This document shows positions 9,701-17,280 of a stretch of DNA of 34,177 nucleotides, one piece after another. Numbering within the stretch: the first letter of the stretch is position 1; the number at the start of each line of letters is the position of its first letter. The stretch lies in the NCBI RefSeq assembly GCF_024129435.1, contig NZ_JAMXXN010000026.1, forward strand, positions 1 to 34,177, written 5' to 3'. The DNA comes from Acinetobacter lwoffii (GTDB lineage: Bacteria > Pseudomonadota > Gammaproteobacteria > Pseudomonadales > Moraxellaceae). Under the pieces are notes generated by a model. That model saw nothing but the letters and a program-made list of their open reading frames with translations. It had not been told where the DNA came from and searched no databases. A program made the position numbers and the translations under genes.

Positions 9701-10405
9701 CTGATGCTGGACCTTTTGCCGGTGGGCAAAACTCAGCAAGCCACCTGGCTGGGCAGCCAGCAGGAACAGCAGTTATTGCAAGAACGTTTGCTGCAGTTGG
9801 GTAAAGAACTGACGCCAGTTACCCAGCAATCCTTGCAGTTCAGTTCTGAACTGATCATTCATATTAATGTACCTCAGGTTCCACACAGCAGCTACTGGCT
9901 GAGTATGCAATCCTCTTCGGCCTCAGAAAAACGCCGCGCCCAGATCTGGCTGGAGTATCTGCTGTGGCTGGCTTACTTAAATGATGATGCACGCTCACCA
10001 GAACTGGAGCACATTGTCATTTTCAGTAATAAAACCCTGAAGTTTTCTGGCTTGAGTTCAAGCAAGGCACATGAGTATTTGCAGCTCTGGTTAAAGGCCT
10101 GGGAAATTGGTCAACAGCAGCCGCTGGTCTTGCCGGCAGAATTACTGATGAAAAAAGAGTGGCAGTGGGCCGAGAATGAACAGGGCAAAATGACTATTGT
10201 GGAAATGCCAGAATTGCTAAAGGCCTGGAACAACAGCTATGAGAGTGCCAAACCTTTGGCTTCGGATGAATCCAGTCTGCTGCATCAGGACTGGCAATTT
10301 ATTTTGCAAGATCAGGATCCGGATCTGGCCTTGCAAAATTGCTGTCATGATTTTGCTCATGGCCTGTATGCGCCGATTCATCAACATCTGGAGTGGGTGA
10401 AATAG
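6701..10405 (+). CDS. recC: RecC, exonuclease V gamma subunit
   Basis: Subunit of the RecBCD helicase-nuclease that loads on double-strand DNA ends; RecC holds the complex together, splits the strands and scans for Chi. The N-terminus (HVIQSQRIDVLLDSML, then PSPAVETWLTQKIA and GISANTQF) follows E. coli RecC (SNRLDVLEALM, QSTGMAQWL, GIAANIDF). At 1234 aa it is longer than E. coli RecC (about 1122 aa). RecC has a dead helicase fold, consistent with no Walker A being visible. AGGGG lies six bases upstream of ATG 6701. It is four bases from recB and starts the recCBD operon; no ptrA-like gene intervenes, unlike E. coli. The Chi sequence it reads cannot be inferred from this window. Confidence 0.95.
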   Translation: MAIHVIQSQRIDVLLDSMLRIVNQTARNPFEVLQTRHFIVPSPAVETWLTQKIAEKKGISANTQFHHRIRAFQWTSYQWVLNAPKEVEQVREANIPRIIIKWRVFQALRKCILPEQIPLDVDHPLYSIVKRIYDSADRLEQGTEKQLKKQSMLYWVAEQVSRLFSHYMDYRGYCARNCPPQSCSCPTNWLEAWGQDIALDIEQMLYSPKDENGHEMQVADFVKIQARELEAWQRWLWQHVFQDDYAKILEIERLYWDRLENEETRTQVLKRLPAQIVVFSLLELPPSQLDFLRRLGQYIDIYIFHFNPSQEYWADSVDPDWKARFDLQREERFIQRFEKTRQRKPNDEEIKDFRIKQLNFNAEDRESRHPLLTRFGKQARDHFSLLSKLSSGEEGLWADVFVDEYQDRLLAKIQSDILYLLEPEQHQYALSPDDDSVQIHVCHSSLRQLEVLKEQLIHWLAQDTNDAPRQPSDILVLTPSLKELEPAIRSVFAPPPREREIGSKRLQKDNLYLPIQIAGVSRLDVSNAWRAVLGRIQWVRRRFSIEDFADWLSLNATQQYYGLDYSQVERMLQLLTDAGFKRGLDQQHLQQSLSTGDEDYRFSFKFALDRLALGLAIPEHTLFQDTLSYAKVLTSDFPLISTLIRIYQDLVQRRDWLTLHETGQRTPVKTWLEYLRADLNEFRDAGVESLKTVAEIIDKQMRMLTLADYHDQDDPHASQELVALSLPLPYVLEEIQNTLEMQLDQAEPTGQITFSQIGQIRPLPYKLVVMLNLDSGKFPSRNQQVPFDLMRSLKPQLGDRSRLDDEQGAFLDALLLAQENLWLFYNGFDLEDGEARDPSTALQELVQHIALICQSEQPDAEVDPMVDIHGLSVAQHIQQLYHVHPLQPFDPAGFADMQTPRYQDQWFAVAEYIRSAEGKRSSWINAHYPALEQKEIRVLKGDEWIRDMIFPARLFLKSVGVSTIRYADLPSSREPLLLNKLEQYQVRDFLLQQEQEIEPNLMLDLLPVGKTQQATWLGSQQEQQLLQERLLQLGKELTPVTQQSLQFSSELIIHINVPQVPHSSYWLSMQSSSASEKRRAQIWLEYLLWLAYLNDDARSPELEHIVIFSNKTLKFSGLSSSKAHEYLQLWLKAWEIGQQQPLVLPAELLMKKEWQWAENEQGKMTIVEMPELLKAWNNSYESAKPLASDESSLLHQDWQFILQDQDPDLALQNCCHDFAHGLYAPIHQHLEWVK

Positions 10406-10409
10406 CCGT

Positions 10410-13400
10410 ATGACTTTCTTAAAGCAGCAGATGCAAAAAGGCATTTCCACCAATCCGATTCAGGACATGAAATTCCGTGGCCTGCACTGGATTGAAGCCT
10501 CGGCAGGAACCGGCAAGACCTATACGCTCTCCAGTCTGATGGTGCGGATTTTTCTGGACCAGTATTATCCACATCAGGTGATTGCGACGACATTTACCCG
10601 TAAGGCCACGGCTGAACTGAAAAACCGGGTACGGCTTCGCATCGAGGAAACGCTGGCTTATATCCAGCGTCATCAGCAGCTCAATTCAGTTGAAATCACA
10701 GCAAAAATCCAGAATGAAACCGATCCTTTATTTCAGCAGGTACTGAAAGATTATGGTTCACGGCTGGATTATGCCCGTCGCCGTTTACGTCTGGTGCTGA
10801 ACCAGCTAGATGAACTGTTTGTTGGCACCCTGGACAGCTTTAGCCAGAAACTGTTACGTGAATTTGCATTTGAAAGTGGCAAGATTGAACGTGCAGAACT
10901 GACCGAAGATCAGGATCTGTATATCCAGCAGCTGATTCATGATGTGCTGCGTGACTGGATTCAGCAACAGCCGCAATATATGGTCAATCATCTGTATGTC
11001 CAGAATCTGCTGAAACCGGTGGAGCATTATACCGGGCTGGTGCGTGATGCCCTGAATTTCAGTAAGCAGCATTTTCGCAAGATCGAACCGGCTGAATGTG
11101 ACCTGAACAAATTGGAAGCCTGTATTAGCCAATTATTAAATATTCAGGAGCATGATCTTGCCGTGATGCGGCGTTATTGTCAGGAAAGTCCGAAGTATTT
11201 TCACAAGAGTTTTTTGACCAAGTTAACCGAAATTTGTGAAAACTTTATGACCTGGAGCGCAGCCCTGAAAACTCAAGGAACAATGAGTTTCTTTGATGCT
11301 GAATTGCAGCCGATTATACTGAATCTGTGCCATTTGCGCCGCAAGAAAACCGATTTCCAGCCGACCACTCAGGTCTTTAACAAAAGCTGTCCGGATGCAG
11401 AGCAGCAGCTGATTTTGCAACATAGTCTGATCGTGGCAATTGATGCGCTGTGTGAGGTCAAACAGTATCTGGATGAGCAGCTGCAACAGCTTACGACCTA
11501 TCTGGAATTTCATATTATTCAAAGTGTGCAGACCCGTTTGCCACAAACCTTGCAACAGCAGGGTGAAACCACTTTTTCCCAGCAAATTCGTACATTGGCG
11601 GAAGCATTGCAAGGCCAGCAGGGACAGCGTTTTGCCCAGTTTGTACAGGCACGTTATCCGCTGATTCTTGTCGATGAATTTCAGGACACCAATCAGGATC
11701 AGGATGATTTGCTGGCCAAGATCTGGCGTGATGCCAACCGGGTGCAGTCCGGCTGCATGATTATGGTCGGTGATCCGAAACAGGCAATTTACGGTTTCCG
11801 TGGCGGCGATATGCTCACCTATAACAAGGCACATGCCGATGTGCTGCATAAACAGGGCCGCGAATATACCCTGATGCAGAACCATCGTTCAGTCAAACCG
11901 CTCGTAGAAGTGGTTGATGCGCTGTTCCAGCGGCAAATGGATTTTGGCGAACAGGTGCAGTACACCCTGATTCAGGCGGGCAGTCGTCCGCATCCGGATC
12001 TCATCGATAGCGGGGGATGTAACCCGCAGCCATTACGCTGGATTCAGCTGGGTGAATCGGATGTAGAAGCAGATCAGGTGGCTTGGAAAATCCGTGCATT
12101 GCTGAATCAGTCTGCCCATCAACAACTGTACTTTCAGCAGCAAGAGCATCAGCAAAGCCTGAGCGCAGATGATATTGCCGTACTGGGGTTTGGACATTTT
12201 GCTCTGGAACAGGTGAAGCAGCGTCTGCAACGTATGGGCATTCCCTGCTATAAAGAATCCAAACAGAGCGTGTTTGCCAGTCCAGTCGCTCAGGATGTCG
12301 CGGCAGTATTGACGGCAATCATGGATCCTTTCAATGAAGCCAAGGTCAAGCGGGCTTTACTAACCCGTTTGCTAGGCTTCAATCTGAAAAAATTGATTGA
12401 TTTGCAAAGCCAGAGTGAAGGCCTCAGTCGCTATATTGCCGATCTGGATATCATTCGGGAAATGTGGTTTGAGAAAGGCTTTTTGACCGCATGGAATTAT
12501 GCACTGAACCTGTTTCAGGTCTGGACCAATCTGGTGGCCAGTCAAAGTCTGGACAATGAGCGGGTGGTGGTCAATCTGCGCCATCTGACCGAGATGCTGA
12601 GCCAGCAGAGCGAATATTATCAGGGGGCGCAAAAACTCTATCACTGGTATTTGCGCCAGCTTCAGTCACCTTCAGGCAAGGACAGCGAAAAAGAACGCAA
12701 GCTGTCTAGGGATCATGGGGTGCAGCTGATGACCATTCATGCCTCCAAGGGGCTGGAATTTAAAGTGGTGTTTTTATTGGGAGCAGATGCTGCTTTTGAT
12801 GTGAATAAAGGCAATCTGAATTTTTCCCTGTCTACACCTGAACAGGACAATATTCTGGAACAATCCCGGGTGATTGCAGTCAATCATAAGAATTTACATG
12901 AGCAGGCGATTCTGCAGAATGCAGCGCGTAATGCTGCCGAAAACCACCGGCTCTGGTATGTGGCGCTGACCCGTGCCAGTCACCGGGTATATGCCATGCT
13001 GCAAGATCAGAACGCACAGTCCGATTCCGGGCTGGCCTTCTGGCGTGGTCAGGGAAATACCATCTTCGAACATGCTCTAAGTCTGGTCGAGCAGCCGCTG
13101 TCTCAAGAACCACCGCGTCTGGTCGAGCAGTCGAGCCATCATCAGGTCGACATGCGGGCGCAACCTTTGCCAGAGCGGCAGTTTTATCCGCGAACCAAAA
13201 CCAGTTTTACGGCTTTGTCACAGCATCAGCTACATGCGCATGTCTTGCAGGACGATCTGGTCACGGCTTCTGAACAGCCCGATAGTGCTGCTGATGAAAT
13301 TGATTTCACAGGCTTGGAAGAACAGCCAGCAGCCGTGTCCTTAGACTGGATCAAGCTGAATTTTCCTAAAGGTACCGTAGCTGGAACATTCTTGCACAGC

Positions 13401-14534
13401 ATTTTTGAACATATCGATTTTCAGGACAGCAGTTACTGGAATCTGGAAATCCGGCGCCGTTTTAAAAATACCGCACCGCAAATCTGGCAGGAACTGAAAG
13501 AAAAATTTGAACAGGCTTTTCATATACGTAGTGTACTGGAACAGGCTTTTTTCCCACATTATCAGACAGCAGTGGTGAATTTGCGCACCCTGTTTCAGGC
13601 CACAGCTCAGGCAGATTTCAAAGCCGAGGAATTGCGTCATAGTATGCAGCGCGTATTGTCCAGCCTGAACTATAAGTTATTGACCGGAATTCGCCTGCAT
13701 GACCAAAGCAAAGCTTATCGCCAGCAATGGCAGCAGCTGTTTCACTCGGCACAACAGCTCGATCGTTCGGGTCTGCTAGAATTTTTAGGTCAGTTTCAGG
13801 TGTATTTCGATGGGCTGGAGAATGACTCCTTTATCCAGTTTTTTGAACAGGAAGTGGCCCAGCTCACACGCTCTGCAAGCACTGAATCGCTGAATGTGGA
13901 CAGTATTTTCCAGACTGCTTTTGGTGGCTTGTTGGACGAGATTACAGAAGATATTTTGCTGAACCTGATGCATGACTGGGTACATGACATTCTGGCCACT
14001 CCGATTCAGGTAGATTTTGCTTTGGCGCAGCTGGAGGCTAAACAGTATCTGTCAGAATTTCCTTTTTATCTGTCCTTGACCGATGCCCCTTTGCAGATTC
14101 GGCAAATCCATCAGCTTTTTCTCGGACATGACATAGTCATGAGCGATTTTAATGAGGCCAAATCGGCGCGATATCTGACCGGTTCCATCGATCTGGTGTA
14201 TTTCGATGGCCAGCGCTACCATATTGCCGATTATAAAAGTAACTTCCTCGGCCCTGATCAGCAGCACTATAGTGCTGAGGCGATTCAGCAGAATATGAGC
14301 CAGTCCAGTTACTGGTTGCAGGCCGCTTTGTATCTGGTGGCGCTGCATCGTTATCTGAGTGCCAATATGCAGGGTTATTCGATCACACAGCATCTGGGCG
14401 GCGCAACCTATTTGTATTTGCGCGGGATGAATGGACAGGTCCAGCAAGGGGCTTATCATTGGCAACCGAGCCTGGAATTCATAGAAAAACTGGATCAAAT
14501 ACTGGGCTATTTTGAGCAGAAAAAATCAGCATGA
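10410..14534 (+). CDS. recB: RecB, exonuclease V beta subunit (helicase and nuclease)
   Basis: 3'-5' SF1A helicase with the sole nuclease domain of RecBCD. Helicase motifs in order: Walker A EASAGTGKT (residues 29-37), Ia ATTFTRKATAELKNR, II VDEFQDTN (near 420), III GDPKQAIYGFRGGD, V TIHASKGLEF, VI LWYVALTRA. The C-terminal nuclease motif is intact: GSIDLVYFDGQRYHIADYKSN (about 1251-1271) carries the two Asp and the Lys equivalent to E. coli D1067, D1080 and K1082. At 1374 aa it is almost 200 residues longer than E. coli RecB (1180 aa); extra sequence appears to lie both before motif II and between motif VI and the nuclease. Start is four bases after the recC stop, so translation is probably coupled. 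Confidence 0.96.
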   Translation: MTFLKQQMQKGISTNPIQDMKFRGLHWIEASAGTGKTYTLSSLMVRIFLDQYYPHQVIATTFTRKATAELKNRVRLRIEETLAYIQRHQQLNSVEITAKIQNETDPLFQQVLKDYGSRLDYARRRLRLVLNQLDELFVGTLDSFSQKLLREFAFESGKIERAELTEDQDLYIQQLIHDVLRDWIQQQPQYMVNHLYVQNLLKPVEHYTGLVRDALNFSKQHFRKIEPAECDLNKLEACISQLLNIQEHDLAVMRRYCQESPKYFHKSFLTKLTEICENFMTWSAALKTQGTMSFFDAELQPIILNLCHLRRKKTDFQPTTQVFNKSCPDAEQQLILQHSLIVAIDALCEVKQYLDEQLQQLTTYLEFHIIQSVQTRLPQTLQQQGETTFSQQIRTLAEALQGQQGQRFAQFVQARYPLILVDEFQDTNQDQDDLLAKIWRDANRVQSGCMIMVGDPKQAIYGFRGGDMLTYNKAHADVLHKQGREYTLMQNHRSVKPLVEVVDALFQRQMDFGEQVQYTLIQAGSRPHPDLIDSGGCNPQPLRWIQLGESDVEADQVAWKIRALLNQSAHQQLYFQQQEHQQSLSADDIAVLGFGHFALEQVKQRLQRMGIPCYKESKQSVFASPVAQDVAAVLTAIMDPFNEAKVKRALLTRLLGFNLKKLIDLQSQSEGLSRYIADLDIIREMWFEKGFLTAWNYALNLFQVWTNLVASQSLDNERVVVNLRHLTEMLSQQSEYYQGAQKLYHWYLRQLQSPSGKDSEKERKLSRDHGVQLMTIHASKGLEFKVVFLLGADAAFDVNKGNLNFSLSTPEQDNILEQSRVIAVNHKNLHEQAILQNAARNAAENHRLWYVALTRASHRVYAMLQDQNAQSDSGLAFWRGQGNTIFEHALSLVEQPLSQEPPRLVEQSSHHQVDMRAQPLPERQFYPRTKTSFTALSQHQLHAHVLQDDLVTASEQPDSAADEIDFTGLEEQPAAVSLDWIKLNFPKGTVAGTFLHSIFEHIDFQDSSYWNLEIRRRFKNTAPQIWQELKEKFEQAFHIRSVLEQAFFPHYQTAVVNLRTLFQATAQADFKAEELRHSMQRVLSSLNYKLLTGIRLHDQSKAYRQQWQQLFHSAQQLDRSGLLEFLGQFQVYFDGLENDSFIQFFEQEVAQLTRSASTESLNVDSIFQTAFGGLLDEITEDILLNLMHDWVHDILATPIQVDFALAQLEAKQYLSEFPFYLSLTDAPLQIRQIHQLFLGHDIVMSDFNEAKSARYLTGSIDLVYFDGQRYHIADYKSNFLGPDQQHYSAEAIQQNMSQSSYWLQAALYLVALHRYLSANMQGYSITQHLGGATYLYLRGMNGQVQQGAYHWQPSLEFIEKLDQILGYFEQKKSA

Positions 14535-14574
14535 TTTTGCAGTTTTATAATATATATAGAGATTAAACAGAAAA

Positions 14575-14601
14575 TTATCCTGTGGATAACTTTGAGGATA
14601 A
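14575..14601. promoter_or_regulatory. Consensus DnaA box and related GGATAA repeats at the recD start
   Basis: TGTGGATAA at 14581-14589 is an exact match to the DnaA box (reverse complement TTATCCACA). It is flanked by TTATCC (14575-14580), forming a TTATCC-TGT-GGATAA palindrome, and by a third GGATAA at 14596-14601. The cluster covers the recD translation-start region. Binding by DnaA is inference only. Confidence 0.45.
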
Positions 14602-14605
14602 CTGT

Positions 14606-16387
14606 GTGGAAAATGAGCAGAATCACGTGTCGCAGCAAGACTCCAATTTAATGGCCTGGATTGACTATCTGTGTCAGCCTCCATTCAGTACAGCTGTATT
14701 TGATCCGACAGCAAAATTATTGATCGAGCAACTGCTTGAAGCGATGCAGGCGGGGGATAGCTGTATCGAGGTTGAGCCTCAGCAGGTTGCCTTATTACAT
14801 AATCTAGTTCTAGATCGCCATCAACAAAGTACAGGAATTGCACCATTTATTTGTGCAGATCAGCATTTATATCTGTACCGCTACTGGCAACTGGAACAGG
14901 CAGTCGCTACACAGTTGGTACGGATCAAGTCACAAACGGTGACTCCGGTGAATTTAAGCGAGCAAAATCGCAATCTTCTCTCAGATCCACAGCAGAAACT
15001 GGCACTGGAAATGGTTGCGCGGCAGGCGCTGAATATTATTACCGGCGGGCCTGGAACAGGTAAAACCTATACCTTGGCGCATATTATTGCTGTGCTGTAT
15101 GAAGCCTTGCCAAATATCCGGATTGCCATGGCAGCACCTACCGGAAAGGCCGCACAGCGCATGAAAGAAGCACTGCAAAAAGCCTTGCACAGTGAAGCGT
15201 TACAACAGTTTGAGCTAGAACAATTAAAACAGTTACAACCGGTCACCCTGCATCGCTTATTGGGTCTGGGCACTCGCGGACAGCCACGCTTTCATGCCAA
15301 GCAGCCTCTGCCTTATGATGTGATCGTGGTCGACGAAGCCTCGATGCTGGATTTAAACCTGTCACAGATGTTACTGGCCTCCGTACCGTCTCATGCACGG
15401 CTGATTTTACTCGGTGATGCAGATCAGCTGGCCTCTGTGGATGTGGGAACGGTATTGGCAGATTTACAGCAAGTAGCGACTCTGGAAGATAACCGGGTCA
15501 ATTTAATCACCACGCGGCGTTTTGCGCCTGGAGCCAGGATTGGCGCAATGGCGGAGTTTATCCAGCAGAATCATCAGCCTTCTCACGTCTTGCAGAAATT
15601 TGAGCAGCAGATTGTGGCAGCCAGTGAGTTACAGGCGATCGATTTGGATCAGGTGAAGATCGACCAGTTGCAGTTACAATACCTGCTCGCTGGTGCCGAA
15701 CAGACCGCGCATAATTTGAATCAGTATTATGACCAGCTGATGTATGGTTATCAGGCTTATGTACAGGCCATAAAAACAGAACGAAACTCAGCTGATTTTG
15801 AACACTATGTGCAACAGGTGGTCAAAACTTTTGATGATTACCGTATTTTAACGGCAATCCGTTCTGGTGATCTGGGGCTGCTCAAGATCAATCTACAGAT
15901 TGAACAACGTTTTTTAGCAGCCCAAGGCCAGTTGAAACAGGGCGACTGGTATGTCGGACGACCCGTCATGATGAGCTATAACGACTATCAATTGGGCCTG
16001 TCCAATGGTGATATTGGTATCTGTTTTTTACGTGAGCAATCTGGTCAACGTCAGTTTGAAGTGTATTTTACGAGTCTGGAAAAATGGGTATTAGCCACCC
16101 GTTTACCTAAAAGTATTGAAACCGCTTTTGCGCTGACCATTCATAAATCTCAAGGTTCAGAATTTTCCCATACGGCAGTGGTACTGGATCAATATGCAAA
16201 AAATTTATTGAGCAAAGAGTTGATTTATACTGCAATTACTCGAGCCAAAAAAGTGGTCAGTTTATTGGTAGATTATGATGCTTTTACACAAGCACTTTGT
16301 GTTAAAACTACCCGGAAAAGTGGTTTGAGCCAAAAAATCATTGAACAATCTAGTAATTTAATTGGCAAAAATAATCAAATCTTGTAG
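14606..16387 (+). CDS. recD: RecD, exonuclease V alpha subunit
   Basis: 5'-3' SF1B helicase subunit of RecBCD, the faster motor before Chi. Walker A is GGPGTGKTYT (about 145-155), Walker B is VVDEASMLDL, and motif V-VI sequence includes FALTIHKSQGSEF and YTAITRAKK. Near 593-601 aa it matches E. coli RecD (608 aa). The start is uncertain: GTG 14606 has GAGG eight bases upstream and is preferred; GTG 14582 in the same frame has no site; ATG 14651 would still keep the helicase core. A 47-71 base gap separates it from recB and contains an AT-rich stretch that could be an internal promoter. Last gene of recCBD. Confidence 0.94.
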   Translation: MENEQNHVSQQDSNLMAWIDYLCQPPFSTAVFDPTAKLLIEQLLEAMQAGDSCIEVEPQQVALLHNLVLDRHQQSTGIAPFICADQHLYLYRYWQLEQAVATQLVRIKSQTVTPVNLSEQNRNLLSDPQQKLALEMVARQALNIITGGPGTGKTYTLAHIIAVLYEALPNIRIAMAAPTGKAAQRMKEALQKALHSEALQQFELEQLKQLQPVTLHRLLGLGTRGQPRFHAKQPLPYDVIVVDEASMLDLNLSQMLLASVPSHARLILLGDADQLASVDVGTVLADLQQVATLEDNRVNLITTRRFAPGARIGAMAEFIQQNHQPSHVLQKFEQQIVAASELQAIDLDQVKIDQLQLQYLLAGAEQTAHNLNQYYDQLMYGYQAYVQAIKTERNSADFEHYVQQVVKTFDDYRILTAIRSGDLGLLKINLQIEQRFLAAQGQLKQGDWYVGRPVMMSYNDYQLGLSNGDIGICFLREQSGQRQFEVYFTSLEKWVLATRLPKSIETAFALTIHKSQGSEFSHTAVVLDQYAKNLLSKELIYTAITRAKKVVSLLVDYDAFTQALCVKTTRKSGLSQKIIEQSSNLIGKNNQIL

Positions 16388-16466
16388 GTAAAAGCTTACA
16401 AGGATTCAGGAAATTGACGCATAGAGCTTTTGCTCGGTTTTTGAGAAGATTGGTTCTACAAAATAA

Positions 16467-16605
16467 CTCAACACGGAAAGTTGAGCATAATCGCATAATG
16501 ATAATAATAATGTCGGTAGACAGCGAACTTACAGTGAAGTAAGTGAAAGAGGAAACTTACAGCCGCTAAGCCTTGTAGTTTTGGGAGAGACTACAAGGCT
16601 TTTTT
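16467..16605 (+). ncRNA. Candidate small RNA 1 (AAU tract plus terminator)
   Basis: Stem CTCAAC/GTTGAG (16467-16472, 16480-16485); single-stranded ATAATGATAATAATAATG near 16495-16512; stem TGTC/GACA (16511-16514, 16519-16522); duplicated AACTTACAG (16526-16534, 16554-16562), either copy of which can pair with GTAAGT (16539-16544); then a strong terminator. AAU repeats fit the (A-R-N)n motif bound by the distal face of Hfq. The 5' end is unknown and no clear promoter was found; it may instead be the 3' UTR of recD. Confidence 0.4.
16569..16605 (+). terminator. Rho-independent terminator (recD or candidate RNA 1)
   Basis: Ten-bp perfect stem AGCCTTGTAG (16569-16578) with CTACAAGGCT (16591-16600), 12-base loop, then TTTTTT. 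It lies 180 bases after the recD stop. Confidence 0.85.
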
Positions 16606-16805
16606 ATATCCTGATTTTTTTATAGGAAGCTTGCTGGATTTTTACCCTAATTTCTTAGCAAAAATTTTCAGCTCTAGCCAGTAAACTTAAGTAAATAGCG
16701 TTAAATAAAACAGGAGCTGTGTAACATTATGCAAATTTTCACTTGGTGATGTACGAAATGGCTTACAGTAAAATGAGGCAAATACCTCTAGTTGTCTGGT
16801 GGGAA

Positions 16806-16958
16806 TGTGGCAAAATCTACCACACAAGGAAGATGATTTTTCAACAGGATGTTTGAAAATAATAATAAGCGTAAAACGCCATAATAATACAATAAATAAT
16901 AATGATAAGAGAAAGAACTACAGCGCCAAAAAGCCCGAGTTTACTCGGGCTTTTTTTT
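16806..16958 (+). ncRNA. Candidate small RNA 2 (AAU-rich, possible Hfq/Crc-titrating RNA)
   Basis: Stem TGTGG/CCACA (16806-16810, 16820-16824); a bulged stem near 16837-16859; AATAATAATAAG; a small stem GCGT/ACGC (16869-16879); a second A-rich tract (about 16881-16918) with repeated AAU units; then an 8-T terminator. The order, with hairpins separated by single-stranded AAU repeats, is what is expected of an RNA that binds Hfq's distal face, as Pseudomonas CrcZ does. Its 3' part (GAAAGAACTACAGCGC) resembles candidate RNA 1. The 5' end is uncertain; TTGGTG/TACAGT near 16743-16769 is only a weak promoter. Confidence 0.42.
16928..16958 (+). terminator. Strong Rho-independent terminator
   Basis: Stem AAGCCCGAG (16931-16939) with CTCGGGCTT (16944-16952), tetraloop TTTA, extended by A-T pairs and followed by a run of eight T. 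No protein gene precedes it after the first terminator. Confidence 0.92.
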
Positions 16959-17136
16959 ATCCATTTTTATGGAGAGCAGCGCAAGATTCAAGCGAGCTAA
17001 AAGGTTTGTGGGCTTTTCAAAGGAGTTTCTAGATTTAATTCATTCTGGATTTATTTCATTAAAATAATGCAAAACCTGAATCTTTGAGGGACAAGAGTCA
17101 TCAGATCTGAATTGCATCAATGAGCAGCCAAAACCA

Positions 17137-17162
17137 TGCAAAAATCTGGATCTATTTTTGCA
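17137..17162. repeat. 9-bp inverted repeat overlapping the rpsO -35 region
   Basis: TGCAAAAAT (17137-17145) and ATTTTTGCA (17154-17162), perfect arms with an 8-base centre. The right arm covers most of the -35 hexamer of the rpsO promoter, so it could be an operator. Confidence 0.5.
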
Positions 17163-17186
17163 ATTTGATGCGTTTTCCCTTAAAAT
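17158..17186 (+). promoter_or_regulatory. Sigma70 promoter of rpsO
   Basis: -35 TTGCAA (17158-17163), exactly 17 bases, -10 TAAAAT (17181-17186). The predicted start near 17193 leaves a leader of about 88 bases. Confidence 0.7.
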
Positions 17187-17192
17187 ATGCAA

Positions 17193-17280
17193 CTTGCTGT
17201 AGTGATGCACGGCAGTCAAGGTTTTGAATTCTCATCACTTTGATTTTTATCAAAATATATAAGCATCTCGGAGAAATCGA
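17193..17280 (+). promoter_or_regulatory. Structured rpsO leader, candidate S15 autoregulatory element
   Basis: Two adjacent stems: AGTGATG/CATCACT (17201-17207 with 17233-17239) and TTTGAT/ATCAAA (17239-17254), followed by CGGAGAA before the ATG. In E. coli and other bacteria S15 represses its own mRNA through leader structures of several unrelated shapes; the role here is inferred from position and structure. Confidence 0.4.

Larger units (their letters stand above)
16388..17280 (+). other. 890-base non-coding spacer between recD and rpsO
   Basis: No credible protein gene. It contains two strong Rho-independent terminators (16569-16605 and 16928-16958), each preceded by AAU-repeat tracts and small hairpins (candidate small RNAs), then the rpsO promoter and leader. 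A short stem CTTGTA/TACAAG (16381-16386 with 16397-16402) sits on the recD stop codon. Confidence 0.7.

Noticed and set aside
11223..11885. 220-codon minus-strand open frame inside recB
   Set aside because: It lies opposite the conserved helicase region including VDEFQDTN; an antisense shadow of a CAG/CTG-rich gene with no ribosome-binding site.
6701..16387. A novel defence or phage-like nuclease-helicase system
   Set aside because: All three proteins are standard RecC, RecB and RecD with conserved order and motifs.
16799..17032. 77-codon GTG-start frame in the recD-rpsO spacer
   Set aside because: It runs straight through the strong terminator at 16928-16958 and encodes Asn-rich sequence from the AAU tract; better explained as RNA.
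17101..17171. GCATCAA/TTGATGC 7-bp inverted repeat near the rpsO promoter
   Set aside because: Short arms 44 bases apart; likely chance beside the stronger 9-bp repeat.
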